DNA from: Planctomycetaceae bacterium
GTDB lineage: Bacteria; Planctomycetota; Planctomycetia; Pirellulales; Pirellulaceae
NCBI GenBank assembly: GCA_027487485.1
Contig: JAIYDN010000049.1
Location: 124,001-188,000, forward strand
DNA: 64,000 nucleotides
Reading direction: 5' to 3'
Within the stretch, counting starts at the first letter, position 1. The number at the start of each line of letters is the position of its first letter. The notes under the pieces were generated by a model that worked only from the letters and a program-made list of their open reading frames with translations, made no database searches and was not told where the DNA came from. The position numbers and the translations under genes were made by a program. Shown in pieces: positions 10,181 to 19,027 of the stretch.

Positions 10181-10293
10181 GGCGAGCGGCAGGATAAAAC
10201 CTACCAATCCTAACTCGAAACGTGAGTGAGGGACCTGCGGAATTGGCCCCTCGCTCACGCGTCGGGTTGGGATAACGTAGGCTGCCGCTCGCC
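10181..10293. repeat. 113-bp nested palindromic element
   Basis: The outer arms GGCGAGCGGCAG (10181-10192) and CTGCCGCTCGCC (10282-10293) are perfectly complementary over 12 bp. Inside, TCCTAACTCGA pairs with TCGGGTTGGGA using only G-U wobbles as exceptions. The inner CGTGAGTGAGGG (10221-10232) pairs with CCCTCGCTCACG (10248-10259) with one wobble. The whole element folds as one long hairpin. From memory, the CTCGCTCACG...CGGGTTG core is a common intergenic palindrome in Pirellulaceae, so this may be a REP/MITE-like unit; it could also act as a terminator or mRNA stabiliser between the adaptor and tolC genes. Confidence 0.75.
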
Positions 10294-10590
10294 TAAAAGC
10301 AGCGCATATCCACCGGTAACGGGTCTAGCGACAGGTCCCTTCTAACACAACGTTTGCATGCCAGCTTCTCTGCGCAGACGACCTAACGGAATTGCTTGAC
10401 TATTCCGTTCGTGACGAACGTTCCCAAGGTTCGTTGCCCGCCGACCGATAAGCTTGATAAGAATTAGCTGTGACAACGACAAGAAGGTTCGGCCCGAAAT
10501 AAGTATTGTTTGCTAGCTAGATCTAATCTATTCCCCAGGTTTGGGCGAATTGAAGAATTCTCACTTTATTGCCGACCGAGTTGGTAGTCC
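10294..10590 (+). other. Gene-free leader upstream of the TolC-type gene
   Basis: About 300 bp without a credible gene. It contains a small palindrome GTTCG-TGA-CGAAC near 10408-10420 followed by a related GTTCG half-site near 10431, which could be regulator sites. No confident -35/-10 pair was found. The gap suggests the TolC-type gene may have its own promoter. Confidence 0.35.
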
Positions 10591-12342
10591 ATGAAACGGA
10601 TTAAGACTAAAAAGGAATCGAGACGGTCAGTTTGGTGTATCTTTCTGATTGGAACTTCGAGCTTTTTGACTTCTATCGAGAATACGCTCGCTCAAACCAA
10701 AGCGGAATTTGTTCCAGAAGATCGATCGGTTTTGCTTGAATCGAAGCTTCGCGAAAGCTTGCCGGGAACGGATCAGAAGCTACCCGATCCAACCTTTCGA
10801 AAAGATGGAGTCATTAAGGCACCTCCAATCGACACGGAAGGCCAATCTCGTCCATTAGGCCCTGGCTCCCAACCACCCCTAGGTGAAGGTGGCAACCGCA
10901 ACGATCGCGCCGGCATCAACGACCCTACCGTCGTGGAAGCGATGCCGATCCCGGTACCTAACGCAGAAGCCTTGGGGCAAAATCTTCAGTTATCGGACGT
11001 CATCGCTTCAACGTATCGGGCATTTCCTTTGTTGGAGATCGCTCGACTTCAATCGGGCGTTGCTGCGGGGCAACAGGTTTCTGCTTGGGGGGCTTACGAT
11101 ACGAAGCTGGAATACTATTCGCTGAATCAGCCGGTGGGCTTCTACGAAACATATCGAAATGGGATTGGCGTGGCACGCCAGCTATGGTGGGGTGGATATG
11201 CAAGCGCTGGTTATACAGTGGGTCGCGGAAGTTTCGAACCGTGGTATCGAGAACGCCAAACGGATTCAGGGGGAGAGTTCAAGGTAGGATTAGTACAGCC
11301 ATTACTTCAAGGACGCGCCATTGACCCGCAGCGGGTTGAGTTGTTTCAAGCCAATCTACAACGACAAGCAGTTGAACCGGAGATTCAGCATCAAGTTTTG
11401 GTCGCTGGTCGTGAAGCGTCCATCGCTTATTGGATGTGGGTCGAAATCGGAAACGTTCTCAAGACACAAGAAAGATTGTTAGATATCGCGGTCAAAAGAG
11501 GAGAACAGCTGGAGCTAAAGCTTGCGAACAAACGATCAACTCGATTGGATGTTGCTCAGAATGCACAACTCATCGAGGAACGTATTCTGAAGGTAAACGA
11601 AACCAAACTGAAATTTCGAGACACTGCATTCAAGTTATCGATGTTCCTTCGCGACGAGCAAGGAGCACCACGTCTTCCTCCGCCAGAGTGGTTGCCCATT
11701 GATTTTCCTGCAATTACTGAGATCCCACCCGGCAACTTTGAGCAAGACTTCCAAAATGCAATGGCCAGTCGACCTGAATTGCTACTCATCAATCTGGATA
11801 TGCAAAGCTTGCGATTGGACCTGTCGCTCGCACGCAATCAAACGCTGCCGAATGTCGATATGACCCTTCGCGCGTCGCAGGATATGGGACTCCAAACGAG
11901 TCAAACCAACGACAAAGAAGAATTTCAGTTAGAGGCGGGAATCATTGGTGACGTGCCTATCCAGCGACGCAAAGCGTTTGGAAAGATTCAAAAGACCCAA
12001 GCGAAAATGGCTCAGATTTCACAGAAGTATGAGTTTCAGCGCAATAAGATCGGGGTCGAACTACAGTCCGCTCGCAATGCTCTCGACATCGCCCAGCAAA
12101 ACGTAGTCGCTGCCAGGGAGTTGCTGAAATTGGCGAATGAAACACTCGACCTTTTCCGACTTGAATTCGATGCAAACCGTCGCGACGTCTTTTTCCTGTT
12201 AGGTCAGGAAGTGAAGGTAAACGACAGCGAAGTCAAGTTGCTGGAAGCCGAACGCGATTTTTACATTGCTTTAGCAAGCATGCAAGCAGCACTGGGCCTC
12301 GATCCCTTGGAGCAATCCACACTTCTCACCCCTCTTCCATAA
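10591..12342 (+). CDS. TolC-family outer-membrane channel protein
   Basis: A 583-residue outer-membrane efflux protein that would complete the secretion route. The N-terminus is a basic signal peptide (RRSVWCIFLIGTSSFLTSIE), then a low-complexity Pro/Gly/Asp region to about residue 120. Two long alpha-helical hairpin halves follow, each with typical OEP features. The first half has LSDVIASTYRAFPLLEIARLQ and QQVSAWGAYDTKLEYYS; the second has RPELLLINLDMQSLRLDLSLARNQTLPNVDMTLRASQD. The ending, FYIALASMQAALGLDP, is typical of the family. It lies downstream of the adaptor gene on the same strand and 12 bp before a small exported protein gene. Confidence 0.88.
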   Translation: MKRIKTKKESRRSVWCIFLIGTSSFLTSIENTLAQTKAEFVPEDRSVLLESKLRESLPGTDQKLPDPTFRKDGVIKAPPIDTEGQSRPLGPGSQPPLGEGGNRNDRAGINDPTVVEAMPIPVPNAEALGQNLQLSDVIASTYRAFPLLEIARLQSGVAAGQQVSAWGAYDTKLEYYSLNQPVGFYETYRNGIGVARQLWWGGYASAGYTVGRGSFEPWYRERQTDSGGEFKVGLVQPLLQGRAIDPQRVELFQANLQRQAVEPEIQHQVLVAGREASIAYWMWVEIGNVLKTQERLLDIAVKRGEQLELKLANKRSTRLDVAQNAQLIEERILKVNETKLKFRDTAFKLSMFLRDEQGAPRLPPPEWLPIDFPAITEIPPGNFEQDFQNAMASRPELLLINLDMQSLRLDLSLARNQTLPNVDMTLRASQDMGLQTSQTNDKEEFQLEAGIIGDVPIQRRKAFGKIQKTQAKMAQISQKYEFQRNKIGVELQSARNALDIAQQNVVAARELLKLANETLDLFRLEFDANRRDVFFLLGQEVKVNDSEVKLLEAERDFYIALASMQAALGLDPLEQSTLLTPLP

Positions 12343-12354
12343 GGTCTGTTCTCG

Positions 12355-12771
12355 ATGCGAGTCTTACGAGTACTCCGTTCGCCAGCGTTTTGGGTGATCC
12401 TTATCTCGATGGCGATCGCAACTGTCGTTAACGTCGGGGAGCAGAGCGGATATTGGAGCAGCTCCTCCTCCAGCGCCAACGCAGGCGATCGACCTGCACT
12501 TGTGAAAATGGCGACGGAGCCCACCATTATGCGGGAAGGGGCTGCCATGAACGAAATCAAAGGCAAGTTCCGAAAGGTTGGTGATCGATATTGCTTCACC
12601 GAAGATGGAAGCAACGTAACCTACAAGTGTTTGGAAAACATTGCTTTGCAACGAGTCGCAGCCTCCATCCAAAATGAAGATCGGAAGCTCGTTTGGCTGA
12701 TTACGGCCAAGGTTACCGAGTTCAACGAAGAGAATTTCTTGCTTCTCGAAAAGGCAGTGCGGACGCGTTAA
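12355..12771 (+). CDS. Small exported protein of unknown function, last gene of the secretion cluster
   Basis: I do not recognise a family. The 138-residue product has an N-terminal hydrophobic segment (AFWVILISMAIATVVNVG) that could be a signal peptide or an anchor, then a serine run of six residues. A compact C-terminal domain of about 80 residues follows (GKFRKVGDRYCFTEDGSNVTYKCLENIALQRV). It contains two cysteines and a predicted beta-rich core. The gene begins 12 bp after the tolC-type stop, so it is probably co-transcribed and may be an accessory envelope component of the exporter. That role is inference from position only. Confidence 0.65.
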   Translation: MRVLRVLRSPAFWVILISMAIATVVNVGEQSGYWSSSSSSANAGDRPALVKMATEPTIMREGAAMNEIKGKFRKVGDRYCFTEDGSNVTYKCLENIALQRVAASIQNEDRKLVWLITAKVTEFNEENFLLLEKAVRTR

Positions 12772-12800
12772 ACACGACTAGACGAGTATTTCAGGTCAAT

Positions 12801-12867
12801 GTAGCCGTTGGGCGATAGCCCCGGTTTTCTTCTAACGCTTTGCGTTCAACCAACAACCGAGGCTAAA
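12801..12867. repeat. Degenerate REP-like palindrome
   Basis: AGCCCCGGTT pairs with AACCGAGGCT (one mismatch) around an inner AACGC-TTT-GCGTT hairpin. From memory, GCCGTTGGGC...AGCCCCGGTT palindromes are scattered between genes in Pirellulaceae; this looks like a decayed copy. Confidence 0.55.
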
Positions 12868-12954
12868 AGATTGTTTTACCCAAAGATTTGTGCAGACGTG
12901 CTTAGAAGACCGATTTCAATCGGTATCGCGTCATAAAAAACCGTAACCTGTCAT

Positions 12955-12984
12955 AAAAAAGCCTCTTCGCTTGGAAGAGGCTTG
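12955..12984 (-). terminator. Intrinsic terminator of the FliS-like gene
   Basis: On the minus strand GCCTCTTC-CAAGC-GAAGAGGC forms a perfect 8-bp stem followed by six T residues. It lies about 35 bp beyond the stop codon at 13019. The sequence GTCATAAAAAA occurs twice just beyond it. Confidence 0.8.
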
Positions 12985-13018
12985 AGGTTTATTTGAGTTG
13001 TGTGTGGCGTGCAGCGAA

Positions 13019-13459
13019 CTATGCTTCCAGGCTGAATGGAACATAAGCATCGGATTCACTCGCAGAGCCCACCGATGCCGTCGAAGCGGCATCGTTGGCC
13101 AGACTTCTACGAGCGAGCATACCCCATGTGTCCTTCTCGATCTCCAGAATCTCGCGAACACTGTTCAGTGCTTGCAGATCTTGAGTCTGGTCGGCTAAGA
13201 CAACAAGCTTCAGCAAGAAGATAATCAGGTCGGACTGTTGCTTCGCCAATTCGTGTTTTGGATCGACGATCCCGTCGAGCAGTTCGCCAAAAATTTCTTG
13301 GATGCGAATCACCCACTGGCGGGATTCGGAAACTTGCCCTTTTTGCCACTGATCGCGAACAATTTCAGTCAAACCATGAGCCTTTTGCAACAACAGCCAG
13401 CGCAACTTGGCGGGCGTGGCAGACTCTACCTCTTGGCGAAGAAATGCTTCTGAATCCAT
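13019..13459 (-). CDS. fliS: FliS-like flagellar secretion chaperone
   Basis: A 146-residue helical protein resembling FliS, the cytoplasmic chaperone that keeps flagellin unpolymerised before export. The N-terminal EVESATPAKLRWLLLQKAHGL corresponds to the conserved V-x-T-A-S-P-x-x-L-x-x-M-L-Y-D helix of FliS. RIQEIFGELLDGIVDP matches the A-x-x-I-L-x-E-L-x-x-S-L-D segment, and REILEIEKDTWGML matches the closing helix with its tryptophan. The MLYD motif itself is not conserved (WLLLQKA). No other flagellar gene is nearby. A Ser/Ala-rich tail of about 25 residues follows. Confidence 0.6.
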   Translation of the reverse strand: MDSEAFLRQEVESATPAKLRWLLLQKAHGLTEIVRDQWQKGQVSESRQWVIRIQEIFGELLDGIVDPKHELAKQQSDLIIFLLKLVVLADQTQDLQALNSVREILEIEKDTWGMLARRSLANDAASTASVGSASESDAYVPFSLEA

Positions 13460-13633
13460 CGTGATGTCTCAAGGTACGTAAGCGGATCGATGACTGCATT
13501 GGTTAGCGGCCGATTAAATGCTACCAGTAAGTCGGCACGGGAAACCGCCATGCGTTGGGCAATCAGTCTTGGATGCTTGACCTCGCGTGCAACGAGCCGC
13601 TGCAATCGTTACATTCGATTCTGTTTACAGCAT

Positions 13634-14491
13634 CTAGATCTTGGGGAACGAGTACCCCATCAGGACGCCAGCCAGAATTGCGTTCACAAACAGAATCGTG
13701 ATCGCTGTCCCAAGCCGATAGGTCCGCATCCTCGAAAACATGTAGTATAGGATGTAAAAAGGAACAAACATGCAAAGCAAACCTTGCTTCCATGACTCCT
13801 TGAAGGCCGTGAACAGGATCGCAAGTTGGGCAATATTTGAAATCAGCATACAGCCCAAACCGGCCGAGGCTGCCATCACCGTCAGGATGTGCGCCTTTTG
13901 AATTTTTGCGATGGTGGGATTGCCAGAAATCTGCCCGGACGTGGTAGCATCCATCTTAACCAGCGCCCCCGCAATGAGCACAACCACCCCAGTCAAGAAC
14001 GCAAACAAAAACCACCACGGGGAACCCGATTTTAAAAGACGAGCTTCGGTATCCGATTCTCGGGCCATCATGTCGATAGCCGCATTAAGATCCTTATTGC
14101 CAAATCGCTTGGTGGATGCCGTCTTATGTGCCTCCAGCTTGGTTCCCTCTGCAAAATTGAATCCGCACTTAATACACAAAACCGCTCCTGCTTGAACGGG
14201 TGCGTCGCAAGCGGGGCAATATTTCCCCTGCCGCTGAGTCAAACCGGCCGATTCCAACAGCCCGTCCAACGCATTGGGGGCAACCGAAGCCATGGGCGAT
14301 TCAGCTTTTTTCGGACCTGCCGAGGACTTGGAGTCGGAGGAGGTCCCGGCCGAAGTGCCCTTCGCGGACGAGGCTGAAGCCCCTGGAACTTTGATGACTT
14401 GCTGGCACTTGGGGCATTTCCCTGACTTTCCAGCCATGCTGTCCGGAGCATTCAGGCTGTATCCACATTGGCAGGTGACTTGGATCGGCAT
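13634..14491 (-). CDS. Zinc-ribbon multi-pass membrane protein of unknown function
   Basis: A 285-residue protein with no function I can name. It begins with a zinc ribbon (TCQCGYSLNAPDSMAGKSGK, then CPKCQQ), then a Ser/Ala/Lys linker. A second ribbon lies near residues 100-125 (CPACDAPVQAGAVLCIKCGF). The C-terminal half has about four transmembrane segments (WWFLFAFLTGVVVLIAGALV; GLGCMLISNIAQLAILFTAF; LLCMFVPFYILYYMF; AITILFVNAILAGVLMGYSF). I chose the ATG at 14491, directly before the first ribbon; an in-frame start 81 bp further upstream adds no conserved-looking sequence. Proteins of this design are common in planctomycetes. Confidence 0.75.
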   Translation of the reverse strand: MPIQVTCQCGYSLNAPDSMAGKSGKCPKCQQVIKVPGASASSAKGTSAGTSSDSKSSAGPKKAESPMASVAPNALDGLLESAGLTQRQGKYCPACDAPVQAGAVLCIKCGFNFAEGTKLEAHKTASTKRFGNKDLNAAIDMMARESDTEARLLKSGSPWWFLFAFLTGVVVLIAGALVKMDATTSGQISGNPTIAKIQKAHILTVMAASAGLGCMLISNIAQLAILFTAFKESWKQGLLCMFVPFYILYYMFSRMRTYRLGTAITILFVNAILAGVLMGYSFPKI

Positions 14492-14624
14492 ACGTGTTTC
14501 TTTTCTCGGCGACGGAGTCAGATGAAATTCCCATCCCATTTTGGATCGAGCACGGCCAAGAAACAACGCCATTCCTTAGTTTTTCCAACTCTTCAACTTT
14601 CGCCCCCTTTCCGACGACAGCTTG

Positions 14625-14640
14625 TGGCACGGAAATTGCT
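14625..14640 (+). promoter_or_regulatory. Sigma-54 (RpoN) promoter of groESL
   Basis: TGGCAC-GGAAA-TTGCT matches the -24/-12 consensus of sigma-54 promoters (TGGCAC-N5-TTGCW) at every defined position. Transcription would start near 14652, about 87 bp before the groES start. No CIRCE element (TTAGCACTC-N9-GAGTGCTAA) was found in the upstream region. The match is exact; activity is inferred. Confidence 0.7.
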
Positions 14641-14738
14641 CCATGGGGCGATCCTCACCCGTGTTGTGCCTTTTTGGCGTAATTGCACGAAACAATTAGA
14701 AACCAAATCATTACCTCAATTAGATGGAGTTCCGTTCA

Positions 14739-15056
14739 ATGGCTGCCGCAACCAAAGAAAAGACTAAGGTGAAGCTCGTTCCTCTCGGCGATCGAATCGT
14801 CGTTCAGCGTGAAGAACTCAAGGAAAAGACCAGCGGTGGGATTTTCTTGCCAGATTCGGCAAAGGATCGACCAACTCGCGGTAAGGTGATCAGTGTTGGC
14901 GATGGACGGGTCCTAGAAAATGGAAACCGATCCACATTCCAACTGAAGGCCGGAGACAAGGTCTTGTTCACGAGCTATGCCGGCGAGAACATCGAAATTG
15001 ACGGCGAAGAGTTTTTGCTGATGAGCGAAAGCGAAGTCCTAGCTGTTTTGGGCTAA
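14739..15056 (+). CDS. groES: Co-chaperonin GroES
   Basis: A 105-residue Hsp10 that caps the GroEL folding chamber. It shows the family pattern PLGDRIVVQREELKEKTSGGIFLPDSA, including the mobile loop KTSGGIFLP that docks on GroEL. GDKVLFTSYAGENIEIDGEEFLLMSESEVLAVLG makes up the C-terminal half. I chose the ATG at 14739, preceded by GGAG at a suitable distance; an upstream ATG at 14724 would add five residues (MEFRS). It is followed 111 bp later by groEL, and a consensus sigma-54 promoter lies upstream. Confidence 0.95.
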   Translation: MAAATKEKTKVKLVPLGDRIVVQREELKEKTSGGIFLPDSAKDRPTRGKVISVGDGRVLENGNRSTFQLKAGDKVLFTSYAGENIEIDGEEFLLMSESEVLAVLG

Positions 15057-15146
15057 ACCGGTCGACTGCGAACTTCCGCAGCGGGTTGCCAACGCGGGTT
15101 TTTCGCTCAAGACTTTTTTCAAAACTAACAACCAACATTCACTTAA

Positions 15147-16802
<1,656 letters not shown>

Positions 16803-16831
16803 GCCAACTAGGCTCGTACGATAGAAGAAAC

Positions 16832-16865
16832 AAAAAACCTCGGCGGAAACGTCGAGGTTTTTTTA
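16832..16865. terminator. Bidirectional terminator between groEL and larB
   Basis: The stem CCTCGGCG and CGTCGAGG closes a GAAA tetraloop, with one G-U pair. It is flanked by a run of A on the left and a run of seven T on the right. It can end groEL on the plus strand and larB on the minus strand. Confidence 0.85.
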
Positions 16866-16933
16866 TTTGCCCCGAAGATCGCTTTTGAGAACATGCCGTA
16901 ACCAAGCCGCAATAGCCACTTGTTGGTCGTTGG

Positions 16934-17773
16934 TTATCGAATTGTTCCCAAGGCATGACCGTTGGCGATCAAGCCAGCCATGTACCCACCTTTGAAGCCC
17001 GCATCGATGTTGACGACAGCGACATTGGAAGCACAGCAATTGAGCATGCTAAGCAAAGCCGATAGGCCTGCAAAATTGGCCCCGTAACCCACACTGGTTG
17101 GGACCGCAATGACCGGGCAGGCCACATGCCCCCCCAAGACGCTTGGCAACGCCCCTTCCATACCAGCCACACACACGATCGCAGACATCTTTTGCAAAAG
17201 GGGTACTTGGGACATCAGCCGGTACGGCCCCGCCACGCCAACATCTTGAATCAAGACGGTGGGTACACCCATCCATGCAAGAGTTTCTTGCGCCTCAACC
17301 GCCACGGATTCGTCCGTGGTTCCAGCGCTCACCACAGCAACACAAGTAGATTTTGGTCGTGGGTCGCCCTCGGGAATGCAAACTTCTTCTGGGGCAATCG
17401 GAGCCCGCAGCTTGCCGATCCGCAGCGTTTTCCCAACATGGTTCCATCGATGAAAATCGAACCAGTCCGAAAGAGTCCGCACCTGCTCTGGCGAAACTCG
17501 AGTGACCAAAATCTCTTCATTGGCCTCGAAAAGAACTTCGGTGACCTTTCGAATGGCATCAGGTGATTTACCAAGTCCGTAGATAACTTCCGGGTAACCG
17601 CATCGACGCTTGCGATCGGTATCGGGTGTGACGGAGCCTTGGGTCGCGACCGCTAGCTCCAATATTCGTTGTCCAAGTTCAATCGCCGTGGATTCACCCG
17701 ATTGAAATTGAGAAAGGAGCTTCGCGATATCGTCATTCAAAGGAAGCATGTTCAAATTGGAGCCAAATGCCAT
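16934..17773 (-). CDS. larB: LarB-like pyridinium-3,5-biscarboxylic acid mononucleotide synthase
   Basis: A 279-residue PurE-like enzyme. LarB carboxylates and hydrolyses nicotinic acid adenine dinucleotide in the first step of making the nickel-pincer nucleotide cofactor of lactate racemase. Its own N-terminal region includes DRKRRCGYPEVIYGLGKSPDAI. The C-terminal AIR-carboxylase-like fold shows VVSAGTTDESVAVEAQETL, AGMEGALPSVLGGHVACPVI, AVPTSVGYGANFAGLSALLSM and VVNIDAGFKGG. The start is the ATG at 17773; an internal Met eight residues later is an alternative. The upstream peptidase gene ends 1 bp before it, so they form an operon. No larC, larE or larA is in the window. Confidence 0.88.
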   Translation of the reverse strand: MAFGSNLNMLPLNDDIAKLLSQFQSGESTAIELGQRILELAVATQGSVTPDTDRKRRCGYPEVIYGLGKSPDAIRKVTEVLFEANEEILVTRVSPEQVRTLSDWFDFHRWNHVGKTLRIGKLRAPIAPEEVCIPEGDPRPKSTCVAVVSAGTTDESVAVEAQETLAWMGVPTVLIQDVGVAGPYRLMSQVPLLQKMSAIVCVAGMEGALPSVLGGHVACPVIAVPTSVGYGANFAGLSALLSMLNCCASNVAVVNIDAGFKGGYMAGLIANGHALGTIR

Positions 17774-17774
17774 G

Positions 17775-18392
17775 TTAAGCGAGATAGTTTGATCGATTCC
17801 ATTCTAGAATCAAACCAACCATCTTGGCAATTGCATCGGCCGATTGTTCGCGCGGCATCGATGGAAGATCTTTATGGCTATGCAGAACTTGCTCGGGGGT
17901 GAGTGGCAGATGAACAAATCCGATGGAACATTTTCTCTTACGAGTTTCATGCCAGTGATGCGAAAGGTACATGATCGCATTGCAAAGATAGGTACCCGCA
18001 TGATAGGAAACCGAGCAAGGGATTCCGCTGGCTCGAAGTTCCTGATTCCACTGCCCTAATGGAAATGTCGTTCGGTACGCAATAGGTGCTCCTTCGATGA
18101 GAGGTCCAAAAAAATCACCGGGCGCATCTGTCATGCCGGCAACGTTCAGTGCAATCGCTTCCATCTGGACGCGACTGATTCCTGGAGCTTGGCCAAGATG
18201 CAGAATCGCATCATAGCCAGTTTCTAGGTCTTTATCCAAACGCGCTTTTAGCAAGGCAAGATCCACAGGGTAGCGTCGCGTAGTAACGCCTGGCGTTATC
18301 CCATGTTGATGGAGATAAGCAATCAGTGCTTCCCAGCTGGAGTTCTGTTCCCAGATATCATATGGCTCGAAGGCCGACAACAAGACTCGCAA
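17775..18392 (-). CDS. Pyroglutamyl-peptidase I-like protein (peptidase family C15)
   Basis: A 205-residue cysteine peptidase of the type that removes N-terminal pyroglutamate from peptides. The fold and catalytic triad are visible: LHLGQAPGISRVQMEAIALN supplies Glu78, SYHAGTYLCNAIMY supplies Cys137, and FVHLPLTPEQ supplies His161. The N-terminal LLSAFEPYDIWEQNSSWEAL matches the family's GFxPFGxxxxNPSWE motif. The length is close to the usual 200-215. It lies immediately upstream of larB with a 1-bp gap. The substrate may differ from the classical enzyme because several flanking motifs are diverged. Confidence 0.85.
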   Translation of the reverse strand: MRVLLSAFEPYDIWEQNSSWEALIAYLHQHGITPGVTTRRYPVDLALLKARLDKDLETGYDAILHLGQAPGISRVQMEAIALNVAGMTDAPGDFFGPLIEGAPIAYRTTFPLGQWNQELRASGIPCSVSYHAGTYLCNAIMYLSHHWHETRKRKCSIGFVHLPLTPEQVLHSHKDLPSMPREQSADAIAKMVGLILEWNRSNYLA

Positions 18393-18446
18393 TGGATTTC
18401 CCTTGAGTGAAAACGCTGCATTGACATTTGGACGAACACCGTAGGT

Positions 18447-18788
18447 TTAGACCAGAATATCAATGCTCAAAAGTGGACCTGATGGTTGTGGGGGTGATTC
18501 TTTGGAAGGTGTATTTGGATTTTCAAAGGCTCCCAATCGGTCGAATTGGGTTCCCGCAGAGCCGCAGAACTCACGTCCACATGCTCCACAGCTTCTCGAA
18601 TGGTTCAGTTCATCATACGAATCGCGATGATGATTGTAGGCGATAACACTTTCGACATGGTCCCGACTTGGATTCAGTTGCTTCAGTTGGGAGGAGTTTC
18701 GTTTCGGCTGATTTGCAGCTTGAAAATCCTTCCAGACGATTGGCAATCCAGGAAGTGTGGACGCGGCGGCAGTTGTCAAAATGCTCAT
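18447..18788 (-). CDS. Possible small hypothetical protein
   Basis: An open frame of 113 codons with codon choices like its neighbours, between the peptidase gene and the divergent EF-G gene. The product starts with a weakly hydrophobic stretch (LTTAAASTLPGLPIVW). It has a cysteine-containing centre (SRSCGACGREFCG) that might bind metal, and a Pro/Ser-rich end. I recognise no family and see no good ribosome-binding site. It may not be real; codon use and the absence of a competing frame are the only support. Confidence 0.35.
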   Translation of the reverse strand: MSILTTAAASTLPGLPIVWKDFQAANQPKRNSSQLKQLNPSRDHVESVIAYNHHRDSYDELNHSRSCGACGREFCGSAGTQFDRLGAFENPNTPSKESPPQPSGPLLSIDILV

Positions 18789-19027
18789 TCAAAACCTCGC
18801 AAAGTCAAGGAAATTAGTCGAGAATCGTGTGATCACTACAACCTCAAGACTAGGTCACAATTCCCCTGGAGGCAAAAAGAAAATGAATTTTGGCGTAAAT
18901 GCCCGAATATCACACAGGCGGGATCCTAACGAAGGTAGCCCTAGGCTTTGACGGACTTAGAAGTTACATTTCATCCATCCTTTTTATTGCAAAACGTGGG
19001 TTTGCCCACACTCCAGCCCCTCAGATC

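Noticed and set aside
14590-14738. CIRCE/HrcA operator upstream of groES
   Set aside because: I looked for TTAGCACTC-N9-GAGTGCTAA and found no match; only the sigma-54 type promoter is present.
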